This document shows, one piece after another, positions 16,287-23,571 of a stretch of 27,768 nt of DNA. Origin of the DNA: Natrinema soli (GTDB lineage: Archaea > Halobacteriota > Halobacteria > Halobacteriales > Natrialbaceae); the NCBI RefSeq assembly GCF_028618695.1, contig NZ_JAQIVI010000230.1:1-27768 (forward strand). The letters run 5' to 3'. Numbering within the stretch: the stretch's first letter is position 1; each line of letters begins with the position of its first letter. Position numbers and translations under genes: made by a program. The notes below the pieces were generated by a model. That model saw nothing but the letters and a program-made list of their open reading frames with translations. It was not told the DNA's origin and ran no database searches.

Positions 16287-16461
16287 AAGCGAAACAGAAA
16301 ACGACCGCACGGGCGAGCACGCAGCAAAGCGGACGGGACAGATCGAGTCCTGTCAGCGCTGTGGCCGCGAGCAGGGACTCGTCGGAAAGTACGACATCAA
16401 CCTCTGCCGGCAGTGCTTCCGCGAGATCGCCCGCGACATGGGATTCAGGAAGTATCGATAA
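16279..16461 (+). CDS. rps14: small-subunit ribosomal protein S14, zinc-binding type (uS14)
   Basis: S14 is in the 30S head next to S3 and S10. The 60-residue protein is the short, zinc-ribbon type: [20 protein letters not shown] followed by QC, giving two CxxC pairs that bind one zinc ion. It ends [14 protein letters not shown], the conserved archaeal terminus. The first 20 residues are an acidic/polar extension ([20 protein letters not shown]). The ATG lies 8 bp inside rpl5, and a single base separates its stop from the rps8 ATG. Confidence 0.95.
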   Translation: MSESETENDRTGEHAAKRTGQIESCQRCGREQGLVGKYDINLCRQCFREIARDMGFRKYR

Positions 16462-16462
16462 C

Positions 16463-16855
16463 ATGACCGGAAACGATCCACTCAGTAACGCGCTCTCGGG
16501 ACTAGATAACGCCGAGAGTGTGGGTCATCTCACCCACGAGGTAACGCCCGCCTCGAACGAAATCGGCAGCGTGCTCGAGGTCTTCTACGACCGCGGGTAC
16601 ATCGACGGCTTCGAGTACGTCGACGACGGTAAAGCCGGTCAGTTCGAGGTCGAATTGAAAGGAGCGATCAACCAGTGCGGCCCCATCAAGCCCCGCTACG
16701 CCGTCGGCTCCGAGGACTTCGAGAAGTGGGAGAAGCGCTATCTCCCCGCTCGAGACTTCGGTGCGCTCGTCGTCACGACGAGCAGCGGCATTATGAGCCA
16801 CTACGAGGCTCGCGAGCAGGGTATTGGGGGCCAGGTGATCGCATACGTCTACTGA
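16463..16855 (+). CDS. rps8: small-subunit ribosomal protein S8 (uS8)
   Basis: S8 binds the central domain of 16S rRNA and, in several organisms, its own operon messenger. The 130 residues begin [20 protein letters not shown], the uS8 N-terminus, then [20 protein letters not shown] and [20 protein letters not shown]. The C-terminal RNA-binding loop is [20 protein letters not shown]. The open frame extends upstream inside rpl5 and rps14, so the ATG at 16463 was chosen by homology. rpl6 follows after 2 bp. Confidence 0.96.
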   Translation: MTGNDPLSNALSGLDNAESVGHLTHEVTPASNEIGSVLEVFYDRGYIDGFEYVDDGKAGQFEVELKGAINQCGPIKPRYAVGSEDFEKWEKRYLPARDFGALVVTTSSGIMSHYEAREQGIGGQVIAYVY

Positions 16856-16857
16856 CC

Positions 16858-17391
16858 ATGCGAGTAGAACTGGAAATCCCCGAGAACGTAACCGTCGAGG
16901 TCGATCGGTTCGACGTGACCGTCGAAGGTCCGGAAGGCAGCGTGACGCGCCGCCTCTGGTACCCCGACGTGACCGTCGAGGCCGACGACGATCAGGTGGT
17001 CATCGAAAGCGGTGCCGAGGACGCGAAGACGAATTCGACCGTCGGCACCTTCGAGAGCCACATCCGAAACGCAATCCACGGCGTGACCGAGGGCTGGGAG
17101 TACGAGATGGAAGTCTTTTACTCTCACTTCCCGATGCAGGTCCGCGTGGAGGGCGAGGAGGTCGTCATCGAGAACTTCCTCGGCGAAAAGGCACCGCGAC
17201 GAACGACTATCCACGGTGAGACAAACGTCGCCGTCGACGAGGAGCAGCTCGTCCTGTCCGGCCCCAACAAGGAGGACGTCGGACAGACGGCGGCCGACAT
17301 CGAGCAGTTGACGAAGGTCAGCGGCAAGGACACCCGCGTCTTCCAGGACGGGGTCTACATCACCACCAAACCCGCCAAAGGAGGCGTCTAA
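16858..17391 (+). CDS. rpl6: large-subunit ribosomal protein L6 (uL6)
   Basis: L6 lies near the sarcin-ricin loop and the factor-binding site. The 177 residues form two tandem copies of the L6 fold: MRVELEIPENVTVEVDRFDV with VTVEGPEGSVTRRLWYPDV at the start, SHIRNAIHGVTEGWEYEMEV in the middle, and HFPMQVRVEGEEVVIENFLG with GEKAPRRTTIHGETNVAV in the second half. The ATG at 16858 follows the rps8 stop by 2 bp. GGAGG in its last codons serves the next gene. Confidence 0.95.
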   Translation: MRVELEIPENVTVEVDRFDVTVEGPEGSVTRRLWYPDVTVEADDDQVVIESGAEDAKTNSTVGTFESHIRNAIHGVTEGWEYEMEVFYSHFPMQVRVEGEEVVIENFLGEKAPRRTTIHGETNVAVDEEQLVLSGPNKEDVGQTAADIEQLTKVSGKDTRVFQDGVYITTKPAKGGV

Positions 17392-17394
17392 AAG

Positions 17395-18132
17395 ATGGCA
17401 GACGATCAATCGAACGACGAGCAAGCCTCGGACGACGCCCGGAGCCTCGAGGACATCAGCGGCGTCGGCACGAGCAAAGCGGACGCGCTGCGCGATGCCG
17501 GTTTCGAGTCCATCGAGGACGTCAAGGAAGCCGACCAGGACGACCTGGCCAATGCCGACGGCGTCGGGAACGCGCTCGCAGCCCGTATCAAGGCCGACGT
17601 CGGCGACCTCGAGGTCACCGACGAGACCGAGGCCGAGATCGAAGACGAGAGCGTCGAGGAAGAAGAACCCGACGAAGACGTCGAGACGGAGCTGCAGCCC
17701 CGCGGGCTGACCGAGAAGACGCCCGAACTCTCCGAGAACGAGGAGCGACTCCTCAACCGCCGACGGAGCGAGGGGAAGCCGCAGTTCAACCGGCAGGACT
17801 ACCACAAGAAAAAGCGGACGCCGGAATCCTGGCGACGACCCCGCGGCCAGCTGTCCAAGCAGCGCCGCGGTGTCAAGGGCAAGGGCCCGAAAGTCGAGGC
17901 CGGTTTCCGCACGCCGAAAGCCGTCCGGGGGAAACACCCCAGCGGCTTCGAGGAAGTCTACGTCGAGAATCTCGACGACCTCGTGGGCGTCGACGGCGAC
18001 AGCGAGGCGGTCCGGATCGCCTCGGCGGTCGGCGCGCGCAAGCGCGAGCGGATCGAAGAAGAAGCCGAGGATCAGGGCGTTCGCGTCCTGAACCCGACCT
18101 ACGAGGAAGTCGAGGTGGAATCAGATGACTGA
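17395..18132 (+). CDS. rpl32e: large-subunit ribosomal protein L32e (eL32) with helix-hairpin-helix N-terminus
   Basis: eL32 is found in archaea and eukaryotes only. The C-terminal half of the 245-residue protein is the normal eL32 core ([20 protein letters not shown], then [19 protein letters not shown] and [20 protein letters not shown]). Residues about 17-65 form an added domain of two helix-hairpin-helix motifs ([20 protein letters not shown], then [20 protein letters not shown]), joined by a strongly acidic linker of about 30 residues. The same architecture is known from haloarchaea. The HhH unit normally binds nucleic-acid backbones. Its job in the ribosome is unclear. The stop overlaps rpl19e by 8 bp. 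Confidence 0.95.
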   Translation: MADDQSNDEQASDDARSLEDISGVGTSKADALRDAGFESIEDVKEADQDDLANADGVGNALAARIKADVGDLEVTDETEAEIEDESVEEEEPDEDVETELQPRGLTEKTPELSENEERLLNRRRSEGKPQFNRQDYHKKKRTPESWRRPRGQLSKQRRGVKGKGPKVEAGFRTPKAVRGKHPSGFEEVYVENLDDLVGVDGDSEAVRIASAVGARKRERIEEEAEDQGVRVLNPTYEEVEVESDD

Positions 18133-18574
18133 TCTGAGCGCACAGAAGCGACTGGCGGCCGACGTCATGGACGTCGGCAAGAACCGCGTCTGGTTCGACC
18201 CGGACGCACAGGGAGACATCGCCGAAGCGATCACTCGCGACGAGATACGCGAACTCGTCGACGAGGGTCGCATTCAGGCCGACGAACCCTCTGGCAACTC
18301 TCGCGGCCGCGCCCGCGAGCGCAACGCGAAACGCGCCTACGGCCACCAGAACGGCCAGGGTAAGCGCCGCGGCAAGAAGGGCGCACGCCAGAACGAGAAA
18401 GAAGAATGGCAGAAGAAGATCCGCGCACAGCGCCGGAAGCTACGCGACCTCCGCGACAAGGGCGAACTGACGCCCACGCAGTACCGCACGCTCTACAAGA
18501 AGGCGGGCGGCGGGGAGTTCCGTAGCGTCCAGTACCTGTTGAACTATATCGACGACAACTTCGGTGACCAATAA
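18125..18574 (+). CDS. rpl19e: large-subunit ribosomal protein L19e (eL19)
   Basis: eL19 is an archaeal/eukaryotic protein that extends a long helix to the small subunit and forms intersubunit bridges. The 149 residues begin [20 protein letters not shown] and contain [20 protein letters not shown], the basic arm [20 protein letters not shown] with [17 protein letters not shown], and [20 protein letters not shown]. The start lies 8 bp inside rpl32e and is preceded by GAGGTGG; the stop shares a base with the rpl18 ATG (TAATG). Confidence 0.95.
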   Translation: MTDLSAQKRLAADVMDVGKNRVWFDPDAQGDIAEAITRDEIRELVDEGRIQADEPSGNSRGRARERNAKRAYGHQNGQGKRRGKKGARQNEKEEWQKKIRAQRRKLRDLRDKGELTPTQYRTLYKKAGGGEFRSVQYLLNYIDDNFGDQ

Positions 18575-19122
18575 TGGCGACAGGACCACGATACAAAGTG
18601 CCGATGCGGCGTCGCCGTGAGGTCCGGACGGACTACCACCAGAGGTTGCGCCTGCTGAAATCGGGAAAGCCCCGCCTCGTTGCTCGCAAGAGTAACAAGC
18701 ACACTACGGCGCAGCTGATCACTCCCGGACCTCAGGGAGACGAGACGCTTGCAAGCGCGCACTCGAGCGATCTGGCGGAGTACGGCTGGGACGCCCCCAC
18801 GAGCAACATTTCCGCGGCGTATCTGACCGGCCTCCTGGCCGGCAAACGAGCCGTCGACGCCGGTCTCGAGGAAGCGGTCCTCGACATCGGCCTCAACACG
18901 GCCACGCCCGGCAACAAGGTGTTCGCGGTACAGGAGGGCGCGATCGACGCCGGCCTCGAGATCCCGCACAACGACAGCGTACTCGCTGACTGGTCGCGGA
19001 CGCGCGGCGAGCATATCGCCGACTACGCCGAACAGCTCGACGAGCCGCTGTACAGCGGCGAGTTCGACGCAGCAGATCTCCCCGAACACTTCGACGAGGT
19101 ACGAGAGGCGATTCTCGAATGA
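18574..19122 (+). CDS. rpl18: large-subunit ribosomal protein L18 (uL18)
   Basis: L18 carries 5S rRNA into the large subunit together with L5. The 182 residues begin [20 protein letters not shown], then [20 protein letters not shown], the [20 protein letters not shown] strand region, the helix [20 protein letters not shown], and [20 protein letters not shown]. The C-terminal third is the longer archaeal/eukaryotic L5e-type extension. The stop overlaps rps5 by 4 bp (ATGA). Confidence 0.95.
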   Translation: MATGPRYKVPMRRRREVRTDYHQRLRLLKSGKPRLVARKSNKHTTAQLITPGPQGDETLASAHSSDLAEYGWDAPTSNISAAYLTGLLAGKRAVDAGLEEAVLDIGLNTATPGNKVFAVQEGAIDAGLEIPHNDSVLADWSRTRGEHIADYAEQLDEPLYSGEFDAADLPEHFDEVREAILE

Positions 19123-19772
19123 GTAACTACAACGATAGCGGATGGGAACCCGTCACCCGTCTCGGCCGGAAGGTCCAGGAGGGCGAAATCGAGGACATGG
19201 AGACCGCCCTCAACTCGGGCCTCCCGCTGAAGGAACCCGAACTCGTCGATCAGCTCCTTCCCGGACTGGAAGACGAAGTGCTGGACATCAACATGGTCCA
19301 GCGGATGACCGACTCCGGACGACGCGTGAAGTTCCGCTGCGTCGTCGCCGTCGGCGACCGCAACGGTTTCGTCGGCTACGCCGAGGGTCGAGACGACCAG
19401 GTCGGCTCTGCCATCCAGAAGGCGATCGGTATCGCGAAGCTGAACATGATCCAGGTGCCCCGCGGTTCGGGCTCCTGGGAGGACCGTTCGGAACGGCCCC
19501 ACTCGCTGACGCGGAAGACGACCGGCAAGGCAGGCTCCGTCGTCGTCGAGGTCATTCCGGCCCCCGAAGGGCTCGGACTGGCCGCCAGCGACACCGTCCG
19601 TCACGTCCTCGAGCTGGCCGGCATCGAGAACGCCTGGACCAAGAGCCACGGCAACACTCGAACGACGGTCAACCTCGCGAAAGCGACGTACAACGCGCTC
19701 GAGAACGCCTCCCAGTCGCGACAGCCGCGACAGCGAGGCGGCCGGGACGAAGCCGAGGTGGCTGACCAATGA
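19119..19772 (+). CDS. rps5: small-subunit ribosomal protein S5 (uS5)
   Basis: S5 is at the mRNA entry site and influences decoding accuracy. The 217 residues hold the N-terminal double-stranded-RNA-binding-like domain ([20 protein letters not shown], then [20 protein letters not shown]) and the C-terminal domain ([20 protein letters not shown] with [20 protein letters not shown]). The tail ends in a basic then acidic stretch ([18 protein letters not shown]). It overlaps rpl18 and rpl30 by 4 bp each. GAGGTGGC in the last codons is a Shine-Dalgarno motif for rpl30. Confidence 0.96.
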   Translation: MSNYNDSGWEPVTRLGRKVQEGEIEDMETALNSGLPLKEPELVDQLLPGLEDEVLDINMVQRMTDSGRRVKFRCVVAVGDRNGFVGYAEGRDDQVGSAIQKAIGIAKLNMIQVPRGSGSWEDRSERPHSLTRKTTGKAGSVVVEVIPAPEGLGLAASDTVRHVLELAGIENAWTKSHGNTRTTVNLAKATYNALENASQSRQPRQRGGRDEAEVADQ

Positions 19773-20236
19773 AAGCGATCGTCCAGATCCGTGGCGAAGT
19801 GAATCGACAGGAAGACGTGCAGGATACCCTGTCGATGCTCAACATCCACAACGTCAATCACTGCACGCTCGTTCCCGAAACCGACCCGTACGAGGGGATG
19901 ATTGCCAAGGTCAACGACTACGTCGCCGTCGGAGAGCCCGACGCGGACGTGCTCGAGACCCTGCTCGCGAAGCGAGCGGAGCCCCTCGAGGGCAAGCAGG
20001 CGGACGTCGACGAGGAGTGGCTGGCCGACAACACCGAGTACGATACCTTCGGTGAACTGGCCGACGCGCTGCTCGACGAGGAGACGACGCTTCGTGACGA
20101 AGGACTGTCACCGACGCTTCGACTCCACCCGCCGCGGGGGGGTCATGACGGTATCAAAAAGCCGACCGTCGAGGGCGGCCAACTCGGAAAACATACAACC
20201 GGGGAGATTAACGACCTCCTAGAATCGATGCGATAA
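19769..20236 (+). CDS. rpl30: large-subunit ribosomal protein L30 (uL30)
   Basis: L30 is a small large-subunit protein; the archaeal form is extended like eukaryotic L7. The 155 residues begin [20 protein letters not shown], the conserved uL30 core, followed by [20 protein letters not shown] and [19 protein letters not shown]. The C-terminal extension contains [20 protein letters not shown] and ends [11 protein letters not shown], both typical of archaeal L30. It overlaps rps5 by 4 bp and precedes rpl15 by 2 bp. Confidence 0.95.
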   Translation: MKAIVQIRGEVNRQEDVQDTLSMLNIHNVNHCTLVPETDPYEGMIAKVNDYVAVGEPDADVLETLLAKRAEPLEGKQADVDEEWLADNTEYDTFGELADALLDEETTLRDEGLSPTLRLHPPRGGHDGIKKPTVEGGQLGKHTTGEINDLLESMR

Positions 20237-20238
20237 CC

Positions 20239-20739
20239 ATGACGAGCAAAAAACGACGCCAGCGCGGATCGCGGACCCACAGCGGCGGTTCCCACAAGAA
20301 TCGACGCGGTGCGGGCCATCGCGGTGGCCGCGGCCGTGCCGGGCGCAGCAAACACGAGTTCCACAACTACGAACCGAAGGGGAAACACGGCTTCAAGCGA
20401 CCCCACGACATCCGCGAGACGGTCGCGGAGATCGACGTCCAGAAGTTAGACGAGGACGCGATCCTCTACGTCGCGGAGGACCTCGCCGAGGAGACCGACG
20501 ACGGCTACGAACTCGACGCACGCGATATCGTCGAGGACGGCCACGAGGTCGACGTCGTCAAGGTCCTCGGATCGGGCCAGGTCCGCAATCAGCTGACGGT
20601 CACTGCGGATGCTTTCTCCGACACGGCCGAGGAGAAGCTCGAGGCCGGCGGCGGTGAGGCGGTCCTCTCCGAGCGCGGCGAGGAACGTGCGGCCGAGGCC
20701 GAGGACGACGAAGCCGACGCTGAACAGGACGAGGAATAA
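20239..20739 (+). CDS. rpl15: large-subunit ribosomal protein L15 (uL15)
   Basis: L15 is needed in late assembly of the large subunit. The 166 residues start with a very basic arm (TSKKRRQRGSRTHSGGSHKN, then RRGAGHRGGRGRAGRSKHEF), followed by the conserved YEPKGKHGFKRPHDIRETV and VLGSGQVRNQLTVTADAFSD. The last 25 residues are strongly acidic (EERAAEAEDDEADAEQDEE). It is the last ribosomal gene; secY starts 2 bp later. Confidence 0.95.
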   Translation: MTSKKRRQRGSRTHSGGSHKNRRGAGHRGGRGRAGRSKHEFHNYEPKGKHGFKRPHDIRETVAEIDVQKLDEDAILYVAEDLAEETDDGYELDARDIVEDGHEVDVVKVLGSGQVRNQLTVTADAFSDTAEEKLEAGGGEAVLSERGEERAAEAEDDEADAEQDEE

Positions 20740-20741
20740 CT

Positions 20742-22208
20742 ATGGGATGGAAGGAAGCCGCTGAACCGGTCCTGACGAGGATGCCAGCAGTGCGCCGTCC
20801 GGAGGGGCACGTCCCCTTCAAGCGGAAGCTGATGTGGACGGTCGGCATCCTCATGTTGTACTTCTTCCTGACGAACATCTCGCTGCTCGGGTTCCAGTCC
20901 GGGGGGGCGGACGACCTCTTCGGACAGTTCCGCGCGATCCTCGCCGGGTCGCACGGATCGGTGCTCCAGGTCGGTATCGGACCGATCGTCACCGCGAGCA
21001 TCGTCTTGCAGCTGCTCGGCGGTGCGAACCTGCTCGGGCTCGATACGGACGATCCCCGAGATCAGGTCCTCTATCAGGGCCTCCAGAAGCTCCTGGTCGT
21101 CATGATGGTCATCCTGACCGGGCTTCCGATGGTGTTCGCCGGCGGCTTCCTGCCAGCAGTGCCACAGCTCCAGCTCGGCGGGCTCACCCTCGATCAGACG
21201 CAGGTACAGATGCTGATGTTCGCCCAGATCATCGTCGGCGGTATCCTCATCCTCTACATGGACGAGGTCGTCAGCAAGTGGGGCGTCGGCAGCGGGATCG
21301 GCCTGTTCATTATCGCCGGCGTGAGCCAGCGACTGGTTTCCGGGCTCGTCAATCCCGTTCAGGGCGGGTTCTTCTTCGACTGGTACCGCATCCTGACCGG
21401 ACAGGTCGATGTGGGATCGCTCGTCTCCGGCGCCGGCCTGCAGACGCTGTTGCTCGGCGAGGGACACATCATCGCCCTGTTCACGACGGTGCTCATCTTC
21501 GGGATCGTCGTCTACGCGGAGTCGGTCCGCGTCGAGATCCCGCTGAGCCACGCCCGGGTCAAGGGCGCTCGCGGTCGCTTCCCCGTGAAGCTCATCTACG
21601 CGAGCGTCCTGCCGATGATCCTCGTTCGCGCAGTGCAGGCGAACATACAGTTCATGGGTCAGATCCTGAACAGCCAGTGGGCCGGCATGCCCAGCTGGCT
21701 CGGGACCTACTCGTCACAGGGCCAACCTACCGGCGGGTTCTTCTACTACGTGGCCCCGATCTACTCGCCCGACGATTGGATGTGGATCACGGCGAACGTC
21801 GCCCAGGAGTGGTGGCAAGTGATGATCCGGATCGGCATCGACGTCACCTTCATGGTCGTCGGTGGCGCGATCTTCGCCATTTTCTGGGTCGAGACGACAG
21901 ACATGGGCCCCGAATCGACGGCGAAGCAGATCCAGAACTCCGGGATGCAGATCCCCGGGTTCCGACAGAACGTCGGCGTCATCGAGAAGGTCATGGAGCG
22001 CTACATTCCGCAGGTGACCGTCATCGGCGGCGCGCTGGTCGGCCTGCTGGCCGTCTGGGCCAACATGCTCGGCACCATCGGCGGTGTGAGCGGAACCGGG
22101 CTACTGCTGGCCGTCTCCATCACGTACAAGCTGTACGAGGAGATCGCCGAGGAGCAGATGATGGAGATGCATCCGATGATGCGCGACATGTTCGGCGGCG
22201 GCGACTAA
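20742..22208 (+). CDS. secY: protein translocase subunit SecY
   Basis: SecY is the pore of the Sec translocon that moves or inserts proteins across the cytoplasmic membrane, working with SecE and Sbh/SecG. The 488 residues show the usual ten membrane segments, beginning with TVGILMLYFFLTNISLL, then the plug and second segment (SVLQVGIGPIVTASIVLQLL), and RVEIPLSHARVKGARGRFPV in the cytoplasmic ribosome-binding loop. TM7 to TM10 follow to ITYKLYEEIAEEQMMEMHPM. It closes the operon. After its stop there is a pyrimidine-rich run (TTCTCTTTCAGTTCTCC, about 22221-22237) that may end transcription. The adk gene, which I expect after secY in many haloarchaea, is not present. Confidence 0.97.
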   Translation: MGWKEAAEPVLTRMPAVRRPEGHVPFKRKLMWTVGILMLYFFLTNISLLGFQSGGADDLFGQFRAILAGSHGSVLQVGIGPIVTASIVLQLLGGANLLGLDTDDPRDQVLYQGLQKLLVVMMVILTGLPMVFAGGFLPAVPQLQLGGLTLDQTQVQMLMFAQIIVGGILILYMDEVVSKWGVGSGIGLFIIAGVSQRLVSGLVNPVQGGFFFDWYRILTGQVDVGSLVSGAGLQTLLLGEGHIIALFTTVLIFGIVVYAESVRVEIPLSHARVKGARGRFPVKLIYASVLPMILVRAVQANIQFMGQILNSQWAGMPSWLGTYSSQGQPTGGFFYYVAPIYSPDDWMWITANVAQEWWQVMIRIGIDVTFMVVGGAIFAIFWVETTDMGPESTAKQIQNSGMQIPGFRQNVGVIEKVMERYIPQVTVIGGALVGLLAVWANMLGTIGGVSGTGLLLAVSITYKLYEEIAEEQMMEMHPMMRDMFGGGD

Positions 22209-22313
22209 CGCTCGACTCCCTTCTCTTTCAGTTCTCCAGCCCGCGAGCGGTTGCTCAACTGTACCAGTCGGTATCGAACTGTGGGCCGCCGCCGGCCGGG
22301 CCGGTGAGAGGCC

Positions 22314-22397
22314 TATAGTAGCCACCGAAAGTCAATGTACACCTAATCGAACGACTGCGTTGCGATCAGTGTGTGAATCGTTTCAGTGGCTACTATA
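22314..22397. mobile_element. 84-bp MITE-like element with inverted terminal repeats
   Basis: The ends TATAGTAGCCAC (22314-22325) and GTGGCTACTATA (22386-22397) are perfect 12-bp inverted repeats. They continue with one mismatch through GAAA/TTTC, and a shared ACAC/GTGT block lies further in, so the arms are about 30-35 bp. The element is too short to code for protein. The right arm is repeated, diverged, at 6258-6280 and at 6395-6431. No obvious target duplication was found in the flanks. The right end overlaps a TATA-like motif at the right distance for the next gene. Confidence 0.75.
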
Positions 22398-22399
22398 AT
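22391..22399 (+). promoter_or_regulatory. TATA box supplied by the MITE right end
   Basis: TACTATAATC straddles the end of the MITE-like element and is centred about 27 nt before the ATG at 22423. That distance matches a leaderless haloarchaeal promoter. No other candidate is visible between secY and this gene. Confidence 0.5.
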
Positions 22400-22422
22400 C
22401 CACTGCGCGACGTACCCGACAC

Positions 22423-22956
22423 ATGGTCAACGCCTTCTGGCTCGATCGGGACCTCGAGCGAACCGCGACGTGGCTCGTCGATCGCCACGTCACGAGCAGC
22501 GTCTTCGAGTGTTCGATGGTGCTGACGACGGCGGTTCAGCGAAACGGCTACCCGGAATCCGACGCGCTGTACTTCACGCATCCCGATCACCCGCTGACTC
22601 GCTGGGCGGCGCGCTCCCTCGCTAACTGGCGCTCCCTCGCTAACTGGCGCTCCCTCCGGGAGTACACCGACGCGGCTCACGAGGAGTGGCGCTATCGCTG
22701 GGATCACGACCCGACGGATCGCCACGGCTGCTGGGCGACCGTTCGATCACTCGACGACGACCGGGTTCGCGGCCTCGAGTGGCCCCGCGAGGGCCGCGAG
22801 GACCCGCCGCAGGTGACGGACGGGTGGACGGCCGATGACTACGTCGACGCCTATCGCTACTACTACGCGAACGAGAAGCGGCACCTGTTCGCGTGGTCGA
22901 AAGCGCGGTCGATGCCGCCCTGGATCCCGGAGTACACGGTCGACGGGACGGGGTGA
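22423..22956 (+). CDS. phage-type conserved hypothetical protein
   Basis: The 177-residue protein resembles a family of small proteins common in phages and bacteria with the layout: D-x-HV--S---E at the N-terminus (here LVDRHVTSSVFECSMVLTTA), HPxHPxxxWxxxSLxNW (HPDHPLTRWAARSLANW), EYTDAAHEEWRYRW, and a C-terminal YRYYYANEKRHLFAWSKARS followed by MPPWIPEY. I recognise the pattern but the family has no firm function that I can name. The His, Glu and Trp positions are the most constant. An 18-bp tandem duplication inside the gene repeats SLANWR. The gene stands alone behind the MITE-like element and is out of place after secY. Confidence 0.65.
   Translation: MVNAFWLDRDLERTATWLVDRHVTSSVFECSMVLTTAVQRNGYPESDALYFTHPDHPLTRWAARSLANWRSLANWRSLREYTDAAHEEWRYRWDHDPTDRHGCWATVRSLDDDRVRGLEWPREGREDPPQVTDGWTADDYVDAYRYYYANEKRHLFAWSKARSMPPWIPEYTVDGTG
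22612..22656 (+). repeat. 18-bp in-frame tandem repeat inside the gene at 22423
   Basis: The unit CGCTCCCTCGCTAACTGG occurs at 22612-22629 and 22630-22647, followed by a half unit CGCTCCCTC to 22656. The copies are identical. They add the six residues RSLANW without breaking the frame, consistent with recent slippage. Confidence 0.9.
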
Positions 22957-23082
22957 CGCCCGCTCCGCTCTCGCGTCACGACGGGGACGCGCAGTCTGCA
23001 AACGCCGCGTGAGACGTGGGGCCGAGAGACGGGTCGCTGTCGACGCGAGCGATCGGACCGCGTTCGACTGCCGGCGCTTCAT

Positions 23083-23160
23083 ACGGACTACTGTAAGTCA
23101 TTTCCAGCGCGACCGCGTACCGGCCTGCGGTCGCGCCGATAAATCGTTACAGTAGACCGT
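23083..23160. repeat. 78-bp imperfect palindrome (possible MITE)
   Basis: Outer arms ACGGxCTACTGTAA (23083-23096) and TTACAGTAGxCCGT (23147-23160) are complementary except for one position. A shared AT-rich segment (ATTT/AAAT) and inner arms GCGCGACCGC (23107-23116) and GCGGTCGCGC (23126-23135) follow, with a short centre. The whole sequence is a single fold-back. It contains no frame and lies immediately beyond the stop of the zinc-finger gene, where it could also act as a transcription end signal. The preceding bases 22957-23082 show no gene. Confidence 0.75.
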
Positions 23161-23161
23161 C

Positions 23162-23413
23162 TCAGTCTGAGATCGGCCGCATCTCGGTCTGGTCGTGGAG
23201 GGAGGCGAGATAGCGAGCGACTTCGTCGTGGGTGTGGGCCCCGACGAGGTGGTTCTCGAGCGTCCGATCGAGTTCCAGTACGTCACGGCAGATCGGACAC
23301 TCGATCGGCGGTTTGAATGCCATCTGTTCTTCACCATCCGTCCGTTCGAGGGAAAGCGCTACAGCATGCATGTGCCGCACACAATCCGTCTCGAATGTTC
23401 CGTCGACCGACAC
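23162..23413 (-). CDS. C2H2-type zinc-finger protein
   Basis: The protein contains one classical zinc finger: CPICRDVLELDRTLENHLVG followed by AH, so C-x2-C, a hydrophobic core and H-x4-H, then a helix DEVARYLASLHDQ. Single-finger small proteins of this sort are frequent in haloarchaea and are presumed to bind nucleic acid or protein. The start is uncertain: GTG 23413 gives 83 residues, ATG 23371 gives 69, and ATG 23323 (MAFKPPIECPIC) gives 53. No clear TATA box favours one. It is divergent from the uracil-DNA glycosylase gene, and its stop abuts the 78-bp palindrome. Confidence 0.6.
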   Translation of the reverse strand: MSVDGTFETDCVRHMHAVALSLERTDGEEQMAFKPPIECPICRDVLELDRTLENHLVGAHTHDEVARYLASLHDQTEMRPISD

Positions 23414-23571
23414 GGTGATCGGTGTCTCGGTGGGCGACTGCCTCGAGCGAACGGGACCCCAGCTATCGGCGTCGGATCTCCCCGTCGAGCGACGGCCGCC
23501 GGTACGACCGACCCGTCGGGTAGCGTGCGCAGCGAAAAGGTGTTTCCTCGACGCGGTCGCAGTCCCACTCG

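Noticed and set aside
20834..22318. 494-codon plus-strand frame overlapping secY
   Set aside because: Arg/Pro-rich out-of-frame reading of secY with no membrane segments; secY is unmistakable.
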